Positions 1 to 9,177 of a stretch of 64,000 nucleotides of DNA are shown piece after piece. Position 1 is the first letter of the stretch; each line of letters starts with the position of its first letter. Below the pieces are notes generated by a model that did not search any database, was not told the origin of the DNA, and worked only from the letters and a program-made list of their open reading frames with translations. The stretch covers positions 29,838 to 93,837 of the forward strand of contig JAEYZI010000069.1 in assembly GCA_023428065.1 (NCBI GenBank), given 5' to 3'. The stretch comes from Actinomycetes bacterium. Lineage in GTDB: Bacteria > Actinomycetota > Actinomycetes > Actinomycetales > Microbacteriaceae. The position numbers and the translations under genes were made by a program.

Positions 1-78
1 GAGGCTCTCGACGACGTCGCGTCCGAGCGGATGCGCGTACAGCTCGCGCACGCGGCTGCGGCGCGTCAGCTCACGCAT
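1..78 (-). CDS. 5' end of an unrecognised gene in the glycoside operon (partial)
   Basis: Only the first 26 codons are in the window, reading from an ATG at 78 toward base 1 without a stop. The start overlaps the end of the sugar symporter gene by 8 bases, the arrangement expected for a translationally coupled operon gene. The visible peptide is basic and contains the stretch LYAHPLGRDVV. Position after an alpha-galactosidase and a GPH symporter makes another glycosidase plausible, but 26 residues are too few to assign a family. Confidence 0.5.
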   Translation of the reverse strand, partial: MRELTRRSRVRELYAHPLGRDVVESL

Positions 79-1525
79 CCGCGTGCTCGTCCTCGGCGTC
101 CGTCTCCGGCTCTGGCTCGACGAGCCCCGCGGCGGCTGCCTTGCGCACCCGCAGCTCCTCGACGATCTGGGCGTAGCGGGCCGCGTCGAGCACGTAGAAG
201 ATGCGGTAGACGACGTAGCTGAGCACGATGAGCACCGCCGGCACGACGAACATCACGACCCGCACGAGCACCTGGCCGTCGTCGGTGATGGCGGTGTCGC
301 CCGCCTCCTTGATGCCCGACGCGATGACCGCCCAGCCGGTGACGCCGGTCGCGACCGCGGAGCTGAGCTTGTAGATGAACGGCTGCAGCGAGAGGGTGAC
401 GCCGTCGTTGCGGCGTCCGAGCTTGTGCTCGCCGTACTCCACGGTGTCGGCGATGAACATGAGCATGTGCACCTGGATCATCGCCTGGGCCGCGAAGACC
501 AGCACCCCCGAGACGATGATCATGGGCAGGCCGCCGGGCGGGGTGAAGAAGAACAGTGCATAGCCGATCACGACGGCCGCGAGCGTGACCGTGAACAGCA
601 TGCGCCGCGACATCCGCCGCGCGACCGCCGGGTAGACGACGAGCGCCGTGAGCTGGGAGACGCCGAGCACGAGGGTGAAGACCGAGTACATCCCCTCGTC
701 GCCGTAGACGTACTTGAAGTAGTAGATGCCGAAGTTGGTGGTGACCGCGAACGCGATGTTGAACAGCACGAACGCGACGGCCACCGCGAGCAGCTGGTCG
801 TTGCGGAAGATCACCGAGACGAGCTCGCGGAACTTCGTGTGCGGCTGCCCCGAGAGGGTGCGGTCCTCGCGCGTGAGGAGCAGCATGGCGCCCTGGAGGG
901 CGATCGTGAGCACGACGACGCCGAGCGCGACGACGAAGAACGACCAGCGGATGTCGCCGATCGCCTCCCCGATGGCGCTCGAGACGGGCACGATCGCGAC
1001 GACCATGCCGAAGGTGCCGATCGAGGCGCAGATGCGCGCGAACGCGCCGATGCGCTCGCGCTCCGACTGCTCCTGGCTGAGCGCCGGCAGCATCGACCAG
1101 TAGCCGATGTCGTTCGCGGCGAAGGCGACGCTCCAGGCGAGGTAGACCGCGCTGAAGACGACGACGAAGGCCGCGTCGTCGAGCGAGAACGGCGTGAACA
1201 GCAGCAGCATGAGCACGCCCGCGATCACCACGCCGACGAGGATCCACGGCTTGAACTTGCCCCAGCGGGTGCGCGTGTTGTCCACGAGCACACCGACGAA
1301 GGGGTCGATGACGGCGTCGAAGACGCGCACCGCGACGAGGATGACGGTGACGCTCGCGAACACCGGGGTCGACACCGCGAGGATGTCCGACAGGTAGAAC
1401 AGCAGGAACATGCTGATGAGCGTGTAGCCCGCGTCGCGGCCGATCGTGCCGATGCCGAAGCCGAAGCGGTTGCGCAGGGTCTGCGCCCGGGCGGCTCGGG
1501 TGCCGGCGTCGGTGGTGGTGGTCAC
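71..1525 (-). CDS. GPH-family (MelB-type) glycoside:cation symporter
   Basis: A 484-residue membrane protein of the MFS superfamily with about 12 hydrophobic segments. Near residues 66-97 it carries the GPH signature (DAVIDPFVG followed by TRWGKFKPW), which in MelB-type carriers contains acidic residues for coupling cation (sodium or proton) to sugar uptake. The start ATG overlaps the stop of the upstream alpha-galactosidase by 4 bases, so both are on one transcript. The likely substrate is an alpha-galactoside such as melibiose or raffinose, inferred from that neighbour. The C-terminus is acidic (EPEPETDAEDEHADA) and presumably cytoplasmic. Confidence 0.88.
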   Translation of the reverse strand: MTTTTDAGTRAARAQTLRNRFGFGIGTIGRDAGYTLISMFLLFYLSDILAVSTPVFASVTVILVAVRVFDAVIDPFVGVLVDNTRTRWGKFKPWILVGVVIAGVLMLLLFTPFSLDDAAFVVVFSAVYLAWSVAFAANDIGYWSMLPALSQEQSERERIGAFARICASIGTFGMVVAIVPVSSAIGEAIGDIRWSFFVVALGVVVLTIALQGAMLLLTREDRTLSGQPHTKFRELVSVIFRNDQLLAVAVAFVLFNIAFAVTTNFGIYYFKYVYGDEGMYSVFTLVLGVSQLTALVVYPAVARRMSRRMLFTVTLAAVVIGYALFFFTPPGGLPMIIVSGVLVFAAQAMIQVHMLMFIADTVEYGEHKLGRRNDGVTLSLQPFIYKLSSAVATGVTGWAVIASGIKEAGDTAITDDGQVLVRVVMFVVPAVLIVLSYVVYRIFYVLDAARYAQIVEELRVRKAAAAGLVEPEPETDAEDEHADA

Positions 1526-3849
1526 AGTGCGTCCTCTCGTACGACGGTGTACAGGGTGGATCCGTGCTCGCCCAGCATGCGCAGGGCGGGGGCGTGGCCC
1601 GTGCCGGCGAACTGCAGCTCGAGCCGGATGCCGACGGCGAGCAGCTCGCCCGTTCCGCGATAGCTCTCGATGCCGTCGGGCAGGCTGCGCCGCTTGCTCA
1701 CGATGTTCATGACGAGGCCGTTCGGGTCGAGCCGCACGGGGCTCACATGGTTGACGAGCGCGCCCAGCCGGTCGAGCATGATGCGCTGGGGCTTCGCGTC
1801 GACGCGGTACACGACGTCGGGCTGCAGACCCGCGACCGGCAGGATGTCGCGCTCGGGCGCCGCGCGCACGCCGCGCTGGAAGCTGCCGACGATCGCGGCA
1901 TCCCCCTCACCCGCCTGCCAGATGACGCGCTCGGGGCGCCCCATCGCCGTGCGGCGGAACCTGCCGAACTGCAGGAGCTCACGGTGCTTCGTGTAGAACG
2001 CGATCTGCTCGGTGATCTCGCGCTTCTCCTCGGCGGTGAGGAAGTCGAGGTCGTACTCGTAGCCGAGGCAGCCGAAGGCGGCCACGTTGAACCGCGTGGA
2101 GAGCGGGGTGTCGCGGAGGGTCTGCTGGTGCGGCGAGGCCGACACGTGTGCGCTGATGACGCTCAGGGGGTAGAGGTACGAGATGCCCTGCTGGATGGCG
2201 AGCCGCTCGATCGGGTCGGTGTCGTCGCTCGTCCAGATCATGGCCGCCCAGCGCAGCATCCCGAGGTCGAAGCGGTTGCCGCCCGACGAGCACATCTCCA
2301 GCAGCACGTCGGGGCGCGGCCCGAAGATCCGCTCGATCACCTCGTAGAGGCCCAGCTGGAAGGCGTGGGCCGTCATGCCCGGGTGGGCGACGTGGGGCGA
2401 GAACGCGTCGGCCATGTGGCGGTTCATGTCCCACTTGACGTAGTCGAAGCCGTTGTCGTCGATGAGCGCGCCCACCTGCTCGACGATGTAGTCGCGCACC
2501 TCGGGATTGCACAGGTCGAGCAGCTGCTGGTGACGTCCCTCGCGCGGCGCCTTGCCGGGGATGCGGAGCGCCCAGTCGGGGTGGGCACGGTAGAGCTCGC
2601 TGTTCTCCGAGATCATCTCGGGCTCGACCCAGATTCCCGTGCGCATGCCGAGTTTCGCGACGCGGTCGACGAACGACTTCATCCCCGAGGGGAACTTCTT
2701 GGCGTCGACCGTGTAGTCGCCGAGCGCCGCGGTGTCGTCGCCCCGCCCCGCGAACCAGCCGTCGTCGATCACGAAGAGCTCCACGCCGAGCTTCGCCGCC
2801 TGGCCGGCGAGCTTCGCGAGACGCTTCTCGTCGATCTCGAAGAAGGCGGCCTCCCACGAGTTGTAGACGACGGGACGCGGCACGCCGCGCCACGCGGCGG
2901 GCGTGATGTGCCGTTCGACGAAGCGGTGCATGCGGTCGGAGAGGCCGTTCAGGCCCTTTGCCGAGAAGGCGAGCACGGCCTCCGGCGCCTCGAAGGTCTC
3001 ACCGGGCGCGAGCGGCCAGCGGAAGCCCTGCGGCTGGATGCCGGAGAGCACCCGCACCCCGCCGTGCGCGTCGCGCTCGAAGCTGGTCTCGTGCCCGCCC
3101 GAGTAGACGAGGTTGAAGCCGTACACCCACCCGTGCTCCTCGTCGGCCCCGGCGGAGATGAGCAGCGTTCCCGGGTTGTGGCGTGCGCTCGAGGCGCCCG
3201 TCGTGCTGCCGATCGAGAAGACCCCCGAGCTCACCGGGCGGTCGTGCGCGTGCGCCTCGTGGATCCAGCCGCCGTCGAAGGTGCGGATCGTGAAGCCGCG
3301 GTCGGGCAGGTCGAGCTGCACGCTCGCGAGCCGCGCGAGCTCCGCGGACGCGGTGCCGGTGTTGCGCAGGCGGGTGCGCCGCGTGATCACGTCGACCTCG
3401 GGGAAGACGGTGTAGAGCAGCGTGAGCTCGAGGCTCGCGAGCTCGTCGACGAGGGTCACCTCGAGGGTCTCGACGCCGTCTCCCCCGTCGGCGGTCGGCA
3501 GCGGCGGGGCCGCGACGACGCCCGGCAGGATGCGGTGCGCGCGATAGACGAAGTCGGTGTCGGCACCGTGGGCCGTGAACACCTCGAGCGGCGAACGGCG
3601 GTAGTCGCCCTGGCCGATGCCCGAGTACTCGAGCGGGATGGCGTCGAGGCCGTAGGCGACGTCGCCGGGCGAGTAGACGACCGAGGAGCCGAGCTCGATC
3701 GTGCGCCGCACGCGCAGGGCGGACGGGTCCTGAGGCGGAAGCAGCGGGCCGTAGTGCAGGTGCTCGAGGTGGCCGTGCTCGGTGAGGGCGAACCAGTACG
3801 AGGTGGCGCGGGTCTGCAGCAGGAACGCACCGTCGCAGAACTCGATCAC
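1522..3849 (-). CDS. Alpha-galactosidase, glycoside hydrolase family 36
   Basis: A 775-residue protein, about the normal length of bacterial GH36 enzymes (around 730-750), which release terminal alpha-1,6-galactose from melibiose, raffinose and stachyose. Visible motifs are FVIDDGWF, KWDMNRH with the predicted nucleophile Asp474, CSSGGNRFD, and WTSDDTD with the predicted acid/base Asp near 542. The N-terminal half is the beta-sandwich domain and the centre is the TIM barrel. No signal peptide is seen, so the enzyme is cytoplasmic and acts on sugar brought in by the coupled symporter downstream. It is first in its operon, and the 140-base gap upstream (3850-3989) is shared with the divergent POT transporter. 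Confidence 0.93.
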   Translation of the reverse strand: MIEFCDGAFLLQTRATSYWFALTEHGHLEHLHYGPLLPPQDPSALRVRRTIELGSSVVYSPGDVAYGLDAIPLEYSGIGQGDYRRSPLEVFTAHGADTDFVYRAHRILPGVVAAPPLPTADGGDGVETLEVTLVDELASLELTLLYTVFPEVDVITRRTRLRNTGTASAELARLASVQLDLPDRGFTIRTFDGGWIHEAHAHDRPVSSGVFSIGSTTGASSARHNPGTLLISAGADEEHGWVYGFNLVYSGGHETSFERDAHGGVRVLSGIQPQGFRWPLAPGETFEAPEAVLAFSAKGLNGLSDRMHRFVERHITPAAWRGVPRPVVYNSWEAAFFEIDEKRLAKLAGQAAKLGVELFVIDDGWFAGRGDDTAALGDYTVDAKKFPSGMKSFVDRVAKLGMRTGIWVEPEMISENSELYRAHPDWALRIPGKAPREGRHQQLLDLCNPEVRDYIVEQVGALIDDNGFDYVKWDMNRHMADAFSPHVAHPGMTAHAFQLGLYEVIERIFGPRPDVLLEMCSSGGNRFDLGMLRWAAMIWTSDDTDPIERLAIQQGISYLYPLSVISAHVSASPHQQTLRDTPLSTRFNVAAFGCLGYEYDLDFLTAEEKREITEQIAFYTKHRELLQFGRFRRTAMGRPERVIWQAGEGDAAIVGSFQRGVRAAPERDILPVAGLQPDVVYRVDAKPQRIMLDRLGALVNHVSPVRLDPNGLVMNIVSKRRSLPDGIESYRGTGELLAVGIRLELQFAGTGHAPALRMLGEHGSTLYTVVREDAL

Positions 3850-3976
3850 ACTGCCCCCCCGTCGCCGGCTCTCGCTGCGCTGCGAGGTGTTCGGGTCGCC
3901 GACGAGGCGAGTCTATCCACGCGCGCGGCGGGCGATCCGCCATCCGTTGTCCCCCGTCCCGGGGGAGGGCCAGGAG

Positions 3977-3982
3977 TACCCT
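3977..3982 (+). promoter_or_regulatory. -10 element (TACCCT) for the POT transporter
   Basis: TACCCT lies 7 bases before the ATG at 3990, which would place the transcript start at or next to the start codon (leaderless mRNA). The same hexamer-to-start spacing recurs at many genes in this window. The rest of the 3850-3989 intergenic region shows a short GC-rich inverted repeat (CCCCC-gtccc-GGGGG) but no recognisable regulator site. Confidence 0.55.
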
Positions 3983-3989
3983 GGCGCAC

Positions 3990-5477
3990 ATGGAGCACGC
4001 GCCTGAGCGAGGTGCAGGCACCCCGTCGTCGGGCGGGGGCGACCCCGACACGCGGTTCTTCGGCCAGCCATGGGAGCTCGTCCACATCTTCGGCGTCGAG
4101 ATGTGGGAGCGCTTCAGCTTCTACGGCATGCAGGGCATCCTGCTCATCTACATGTACTTCACCGTCGCCGAGGGCGGCCTCGGGATCGACCGCACGGTCG
4201 CGACGGGCATCGTGGGGGCGTACGGCGGCACCGTCTACCTGTGCACGATCCTCGGCGCGTGGCTCGCCGACCGCGTGCTCGGCTCCGAGCGCGTGCTGTT
4301 CCTCTCGGCGATCGTCATCATGTGCGGTCACATCGCCCTCGCGCTGCTGCCGAGCGTCTGGGGGCTCGGCGTCGGCCTGCTGCTCGTGGCCGTCGGCTCC
4401 GGTGGACTCAAGGCCAACGCGACGGCCGTCGTCGGCACGCTCTACGCGCCCCGCGACGAGCGCCGGGATGCGGGCTTCTCGATCTTCTACCTCGGCATCA
4501 ATCTCGGCGCCTTCCTCGGGCCGCTCATCACGGGGCTGCTGCAGACCTCGCTCGGCTTCCACTGGGGCTTCGGCGCCGCCGCGGTCGGCATGGCGGCGGG
4601 GCTCGTGCAGTACTCCTTCGGCCGACGAACGCTGCCCGCCTCCTCGCGGGTCGTCGCGAACCCGCTGCCGCGCAATCGGGTGGGCCTCGTCGTGGGGGTC
4701 GCCGTGGCGGGTGTCGTCGTGCTCGTGGCGCTCGTGATGCTCGGTGTCATCCGCGCCGACAACCTCGCGGGCGTCGTCATCGTCGTCACCGCCGTCGCGG
4801 CGGTCGCGTACTTCATCGTCATCATCTCCTCGCGCGCCATCTCGGGCGACGAGCGCTCGCGCGTGATCGCGTTCATCCCCCTCTTCGTCGTCAACGTGGG
4901 CTTCTGGTCGCTCTACCAACAGCAGTTCACGGTGCTCACCATCTACTCCGACGAGCGGCTCGACCGCGACATCTTCGGCTGGGAGATGCCCATCTCGTGG
5001 GTCAACTCGATCAACCCGATCTTCGTGATCGTGCTCTCCGGTGTCTTCGCCGCCATCTGGACGCGCCTCGGCTCGCGCCAGCCGCCCGCCCCCGTCAAGT
5101 TCGCGGTAGGCGCGATCGTCATGGGCGGCGCGTTCCTGCTCTTCCTGCCGTTCGCGAACGGCGCCGCGAACTCCACGCCCCTCCTCGCGATCGTCGGCAT
5201 CCTGTTCGTGTTCACCGTCGCCGAGCTCTTCATCTCCCCGCCGGGGCTCTCGGTGACCACGAAGCTCGCGCCCGCGAAGTTCCACACGCAGATGGTGGCG
5301 CTGTACTTCCTGTCGGTGGCGCTCGGCACCTCGCTCGCCGGGTGGCTCGCGGGGTTCTACGAACCCACCGACGAGGTGCCGTACTTCCTCGTGCTCGGCC
5401 TCGTCGCCGCCGCCCTCGGCGCAGCGCTGTGGCTCGGCGCGAAGCCCGTGCTCGCGCTCATGCGCGGGGTGCGGTGA
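3990..5477 (+). CDS. Proton-dependent oligopeptide transporter (POT/PTR2 family)
   Basis: A 495-residue integral membrane protein with about 14 hydrophobic segments. The first helix carries the POT signature EMWERFSFYG (residues 37-46), the ExxERFxYY-type motif needed for proton coupling, with Phe instead of the first Tyr. The second family signature is seen as FSIFYLGINLGAFLGPLI. Members import di- and tripeptides with protons. The start was chosen for its position behind a -10 hexamer. An amino-acid permease follows after 31 bases on the same strand, so the pair may be co-transcribed for nitrogen or peptide uptake. Confidence 0.9.
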   Translation: MEHAPERGAGTPSSGGGDPDTRFFGQPWELVHIFGVEMWERFSFYGMQGILLIYMYFTVAEGGLGIDRTVATGIVGAYGGTVYLCTILGAWLADRVLGSERVLFLSAIVIMCGHIALALLPSVWGLGVGLLLVAVGSGGLKANATAVVGTLYAPRDERRDAGFSIFYLGINLGAFLGPLITGLLQTSLGFHWGFGAAAVGMAAGLVQYSFGRRTLPASSRVVANPLPRNRVGLVVGVAVAGVVVLVALVMLGVIRADNLAGVVIVVTAVAAVAYFIVIISSRAISGDERSRVIAFIPLFVVNVGFWSLYQQQFTVLTIYSDERLDRDIFGWEMPISWVNSINPIFVIVLSGVFAAIWTRLGSRQPPAPVKFAVGAIVMGGAFLLFLPFANGAANSTPLLAIVGILFVFTVAELFISPPGLSVTTKLAPAKFHTQMVALYFLSVALGTSLAGWLAGFYEPTDEVPYFLVLGLVAAALGAALWLGAKPVLALMRGVR

Positions 5478-5508
5478 GCCCGGCCCGCGCGCGCGTGCGA
5501 CGGACGTC

Positions 5509-6765
5509 GTGAGCGCCGCGCCGCCCGCATCCGGCGCGCTCGCCCGGCGCCTCACGCTCGCCGACGCCGTCGTCATCGGCCTCGGATCGATGATCGGCGC
5601 GGGCGTCTTCGCGGCGTTCGCGCCCGCTGCGCAGGCCGCGGGCGGCTGGCTGCTCGCGGGACTCGTGGTCGCCGGGTTCATCGCCTTCTGCAACGCGATC
5701 TCGTCGGCGCAGCTCGCGGCGCAGTACCCGACCTCGGGCGGCAGCTACGTGTACGGGCGCGAGCGCCTGGGGGAATGGCCGGGGTTCGTCGCGGGATGGT
5801 CGTTCGTCGTGGGCAAGACGGCCAGCTCCGCGGCGATGGCCCTCACCTTCGCCGCCTACGCCGTGCCGGATGCATGGGTGAAGCCCGTCGCGATCGTCGC
5901 CGTCGTCGCGCTCACCGTCGTGAACGCGCTCGGGGTGACGCGCACGGCCCTCGTGACCCGCATCCTCGTGGGCGTCGCCCTCGTGGCGCTCACGGTCGCG
6001 GTCGTGATCGGCTTCGCCCACACGGGGGCGTCGGCTGCCGAGCCCGGAACCGATCCGACCCCGTACGGCGTGCTGCAGTCGGCCGGCTTCCTGTTCTTCG
6101 CGTTCGCGGGCTACGCGCGCATCGCGACGATGGGCGAGGAGGTTCGTGATCCTGCGCGCACGATCCCCCGGGCCATCACGACGGCGCTCACGGCCGTGCT
6201 CGTCGTCTACGCGCTCGTCGCGGTGTCGGCGCTGCACGCGATCGGACCCGCGGGGCTCGCGGCCGCATCCGCCCCCCTCGACGCGGTCGCCGCGACGAGC
6301 GACGCCGCGTGGCCGGGCGTCGTCATCCGGATCGGGGCGGCGGCCGCCGCGCTCGGGGCGCTGCTCGCGATGATCGCCGGCATCGGGCGCACGAGCCTCG
6401 CGATGGCGCGCACGCGCGACCTGCCGGGGTGGTTCGCCGCCGTGCATCCGCGGTTCCGCGTGCCGTATCGCGCCGAGCTCGCGCTCGGCGTCATGGTGTG
6501 CGTGCTCGTCGCCGTGAGCGACCTGCGGGGCGCGATCGGCTTCTCGAGCTTCGGCGTGCTGCTCTACTACCTCGTCGCGAACGCGTCCGCCCTCACCCAG
6601 GACGCATCCCACCGCCGCTATCCGCGCGCCCTCGCGGTCGCGGGGGCGATCGGCTGCGTCGTGCTCGTGGCGACGCTGCCGCCCGTCTCGATCGCAGCGG
6701 GCGCGGCCGTGCTCGCGGTGGGGCTCGTCTACCGCGCCGTACGGCTGAGGCTCGCGCGAGGCTGA
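5509..6765 (+). CDS. APC-superfamily amino acid permease
   Basis: A 418-residue membrane protein with about 12 hydrophobic segments, starting at a GTG. The N-terminal helix contains GSMIGAGVF, the unwound-helix substrate-binding motif of APC transporters. The next blocks (AISSAQLAAQYPTSGGSYVYGRE) fit the amino acid-polyamine-organocation family. The exact substrate cannot be told from sequence. It is somewhat shorter than typical members (440-480) and ends soon after the last helix. It sits between a POT peptide transporter and a TMEM175-like channel on the same strand. Confidence 0.85.
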   Translation: MSAAPPASGALARRLTLADAVVIGLGSMIGAGVFAAFAPAAQAAGGWLLAGLVVAGFIAFCNAISSAQLAAQYPTSGGSYVYGRERLGEWPGFVAGWSFVVGKTASSAAMALTFAAYAVPDAWVKPVAIVAVVALTVVNALGVTRTALVTRILVGVALVALTVAVVIGFAHTGASAAEPGTDPTPYGVLQSAGFLFFAFAGYARIATMGEEVRDPARTIPRAITTALTAVLVVYALVAVSALHAIGPAGLAAASAPLDAVAATSDAAWPGVVIRIGAAAAALGALLAMIAGIGRTSLAMARTRDLPGWFAAVHPRFRVPYRAELALGVMVCVLVAVSDLRGAIGFSSFGVLLYYLVANASALTQDASHRRYPRALAVAGAIGCVVLVATLPPVSIAAGAAVLAVGLVYRAVRLRLARG

Positions 6766-6794
6766 GGTCCTCCCCGCACGCCGGGCCCGCGTGG

Positions 6795-6800
6795 CATGCT
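6795..6800 (+). promoter_or_regulatory. -10-like hexamer (CATGCT) for the TMEM175-like gene
   Basis: CATGCT ends exactly 6 bases before the ATG at 6807. This matches the spacing of stronger TAnnnT elements elsewhere in the window and suggests a leaderless transcript. The hexamer itself is weak. Confidence 0.35.
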
Positions 6801-6806
6801 CTCGCT

Positions 6807-7457
6807 ATGACGGAGGAGGCCGCGGCGCCGGACCGCCCCCGCGCCGTGTTCCAGGCGGAACGCGTGGGGGCGTTCATCGACGCCGTCGTCGCGATCGCGA
6901 TGACGCTGCTGATCCTCCCCCTCATGGAGAGCGTGAGCGACGTGGCCGACCTCGGCGAGAACACGGGTCACTGGTTCGTCGAGCATCAGCAGCAGCTCGT
7001 GAGCTTCGTGCTGAGCTTCGTGATCATCGCGATGTTCTGGATGTTCCACCATCGCCTGTTCGCGGGGGTGGAGGCGGTGACGATGCCGCTCATGTGGCTC
7101 ATCGTCGGCTGGCTGCTGACGATCGTGTGGCTGCCCGTCGCGACCGCCATCACGGGCGTCATGTCGGGGTCCGACAAGCTCGCGAAGATCGTGTACGTGG
7201 GCAGCATGATCGCGACCTCGCTCTTCTCGCTCGCGATCCGGCTCACGCTGCGGCGGCATCCGGAGCTGCACCGCCACCCCACGCCGTACCTCACGGCGGG
7301 GATCGCCGCCGACCTCGCGTCGACGTTCCTGTTCGCCGCCTCGCTCGCCGTCGCCCTGTTCGTGCCCGCGATCGGGTACTACGCGCTCTTCCTCATGCTG
7401 CTCACGCCGATCGTGCAGCGGCTGCTCATGCGGCTCGCGCCCTCGGCGGCGCGCTGA
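6807..7457 (+). CDS. TMEM175 / DUF1211 family membrane protein, putative potassium channel
   Basis: A 216-residue protein with six predicted helices, the size of bacterial TMEM175 subunits, which form tetrameric potassium-selective channels. The first helix has the family pattern RVGAFIDAVVAIAMTLLIL (near residues 18-36). In the usual family motif the centre is Phe-Ser-Asp; here it reads Phe-Ile-Asp, a substitution worth noting because Ser belongs to the conserved FSD signature. ATG 6807 was chosen because longer versions run into the preceding permease gene. It converges with the UbiB-like kinase gene only 15 bases downstream. Confidence 0.83.
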   Translation: MTEEAAAPDRPRAVFQAERVGAFIDAVVAIAMTLLILPLMESVSDVADLGENTGHWFVEHQQQLVSFVLSFVIIAMFWMFHHRLFAGVEAVTMPLMWLIVGWLLTIVWLPVATAITGVMSGSDKLAKIVYVGSMIATSLFSLAIRLTLRRHPELHRHPTPYLTAGIAADLASTFLFAASLAVALFVPAIGYYALFLMLLTPIVQRLLMRLAPSAAR

Positions 7458-7472
7458 CGGCGCCGTGGTCCG

Positions 7473-9173
7473 CTAGCGCCGCCGCCACGTCATCACGAGG
7501 TACAGCAGCGGGAGAACCGACGCACCCATGAGCATCCAGCCGAGCACCTCGTCGCCGCCGCGGCGCAGCAGGGCGCCCGAGAACAGCAGCGCGGCGAAGA
7601 CGATCGCCGTGATGAGACGCCGCAGGGTCGACTCGATCGCGGCGATGCGCCGCTCGACGCCGGGCGCCCGGAACGCGACCTGGCCCCGTTCGATGCGCGT
7701 CGCGAGCTCGTCGAGGCGCCGCGGCAGCCGGGCGACGGTCGTGGCGTAGCCGAGCGCCTGCTGCCCGATCCCGCGCAGGTCCCGACTCGAGCCGAGCAGC
7801 ACGGTGCGCGCGAACGGGTCGACGGCATCCCACATGTTGAAGCGCGGGTCGAGCGCGCTCGTGACGCCCGAGACGAGGGAGATCGTGCGGATGAGCAGCA
7901 GGAAGTCCTCCGGAAGCTGGAACGGGAGCGCGCGTATCGTCTCGCCGAACTCGCGCGCGAACGCCTCGAGCTCGCGCGGGTCGACGGCACGCAGTTCCGC
8001 GACGCCCATGCCCCCGAAGCGGTCGAACGAGGTCGCCATGGCGCGCTCGAGCTCCTCGGTGTCGGCTCCCGGCAGCAGCACCCCGAGCCGCTCGAGCGAG
8101 GCGATGAGCGCCCGGCTGTCGCGCGCGACGACGGCGAGGATGAACTCGCGCAGCCCCGCGCGGAGGGTGTCGTCGATCTCGCCCATCATGCCGAAGTCGA
8201 CGAACGTGAGCCGCCAGGGCACCTCGGCCGACCGCACGGGCGTCACGAAGATGTTGCCGGGATGCGGGTCGGCGTGGAAGAACCCCGCGACGAAGATCTG
8301 CTGGAAGGTGGCGCGGGCGAGCTCCTGCGCGACGGCGATCGGGTCGATGCCCGCGGCCCGGAGCGCCTCGACGTCCGTGATCTTGATCGCGGTGACGTCG
8401 GCGAGCGTCAGCACACGCAGGGTCGTGCGCTCCCACACGACCTCGGGCGCGGCGATGCGCGGGTCGCCGTCGAAGTCGGCGCGGAACCGCACCGCGTTGC
8501 CCGCCTCGTGCAGGTAGTCGATCTCGGCGAGACTCGTCGTGGCGAACTCCTCGACGAGCGCGGGCGCGTCGACCCGCGACGACACGAGCCGGATGCGCGA
8601 GAGCCGGCGGGCGACGAGGCGCAGCGCCGTGAGGTCGACGGCGACGACCTCCGCGATGCCCGGGCGCTGCACCTTGACGACGACCTCGGCGAACCCCGCG
8701 TCGTCGGCGATGGCGGGCGAGAGGCGCGCGCGGTGCGCCTGGCCGAGGGAGGCTGCGGCGATCGCGACGGGGTCGAACCATGCGTAGGCGGCGTCGAGCG
8801 GCATGCCGAGCTCGGCCTCCGCCTGGGCGCGGATGCGGTCGAACGGCTCGGCCGCGACCTCGTCCTGCAGTCCCTCGAGCTCGTGCGTGACCTCGGGCGG
8901 CAGCACGTCGAGGCGGGACGACATGAACTGGCCGACCTTGATCATGAGTCCGCCGAGCTCGACCGCGAGGTCGTGGAATCGCTGCGCGGCTCGCGCCATC
9001 CGCACGGGCCGCGTGCGATCGGCGATGCCCCGCACGCCGAGGCGCGGCAGCACGAGCTCGAACCACCACAGCTGCACGAACATGCCGGTCGCGAAGCGCA
9101 TGATGCGCCGGTAGCGCCCGCGGAGCTGCCGTTCGTCGGGAGGCGCGGGCGCGCCGGCGAGCGGCTGCGGCAT
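7473..9173 (-). CDS. ABC1/UbiB-family (AarF-like) atypical kinase
   Basis: A 566-residue protein of the ABC1/ADCK/UbiB family, whose members have a protein-kinase-like fold and support isoprenoid-quinone or lipid metabolism through ATPase activity. Visible motifs are the KxGQ element (79-82), the alanine-rich nucleotide loop AASLGQAHRAR (140-150), the catalytic Lys in VVVKVQRPG (Lys167), HADPHPGN (300-307) and DFG (326-328). Two C-terminal hydrophobic helices anchor it in the membrane, as in bacterial UbiB. The gene starts 4 bases after the PadR gene stop, so the two are probably co-transcribed. Its physiological substrate is unknown. Confidence 0.9.
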   Translation of the reverse strand: MPQPLAGAPAPPDERQLRGRYRRIMRFATGMFVQLWWFELVLPRLGVRGIADRTRPVRMARAAQRFHDLAVELGGLMIKVGQFMSSRLDVLPPEVTHELEGLQDEVAAEPFDRIRAQAEAELGMPLDAAYAWFDPVAIAAASLGQAHRARLSPAIADDAGFAEVVVKVQRPGIAEVVAVDLTALRLVARRLSRIRLVSSRVDAPALVEEFATTSLAEIDYLHEAGNAVRFRADFDGDPRIAAPEVVWERTTLRVLTLADVTAIKITDVEALRAAGIDPIAVAQELARATFQQIFVAGFFHADPHPGNIFVTPVRSAEVPWRLTFVDFGMMGEIDDTLRAGLREFILAVVARDSRALIASLERLGVLLPGADTEELERAMATSFDRFGGMGVAELRAVDPRELEAFAREFGETIRALPFQLPEDFLLLIRTISLVSGVTSALDPRFNMWDAVDPFARTVLLGSSRDLRGIGQQALGYATTVARLPRRLDELATRIERGQVAFRAPGVERRIAAIESTLRRLITAIVFAALLFSGALLRRGGDEVLGWMLMGASVLPLLYLVMTWRRR

Positions 9174-9177
9174 CCCG

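Noticed and set aside
3850..3989. Operator for a LacI-type regulator before the alpha-galactosidase gene
   Set aside because: Only a short GC-rich inverted repeat can be seen, with no CG-centred LacI-like palindrome and no regulator gene in the window.
1564..4737. A 1057-codon open frame on the plus strand opposite the alpha-galactosidase and through the start of the POT gene
   Set aside because: It is a high-GC shadow frame: Arg/Ala/His/Asp-rich composition with no family motifs, while the opposite frame has complete GH36 motifs.
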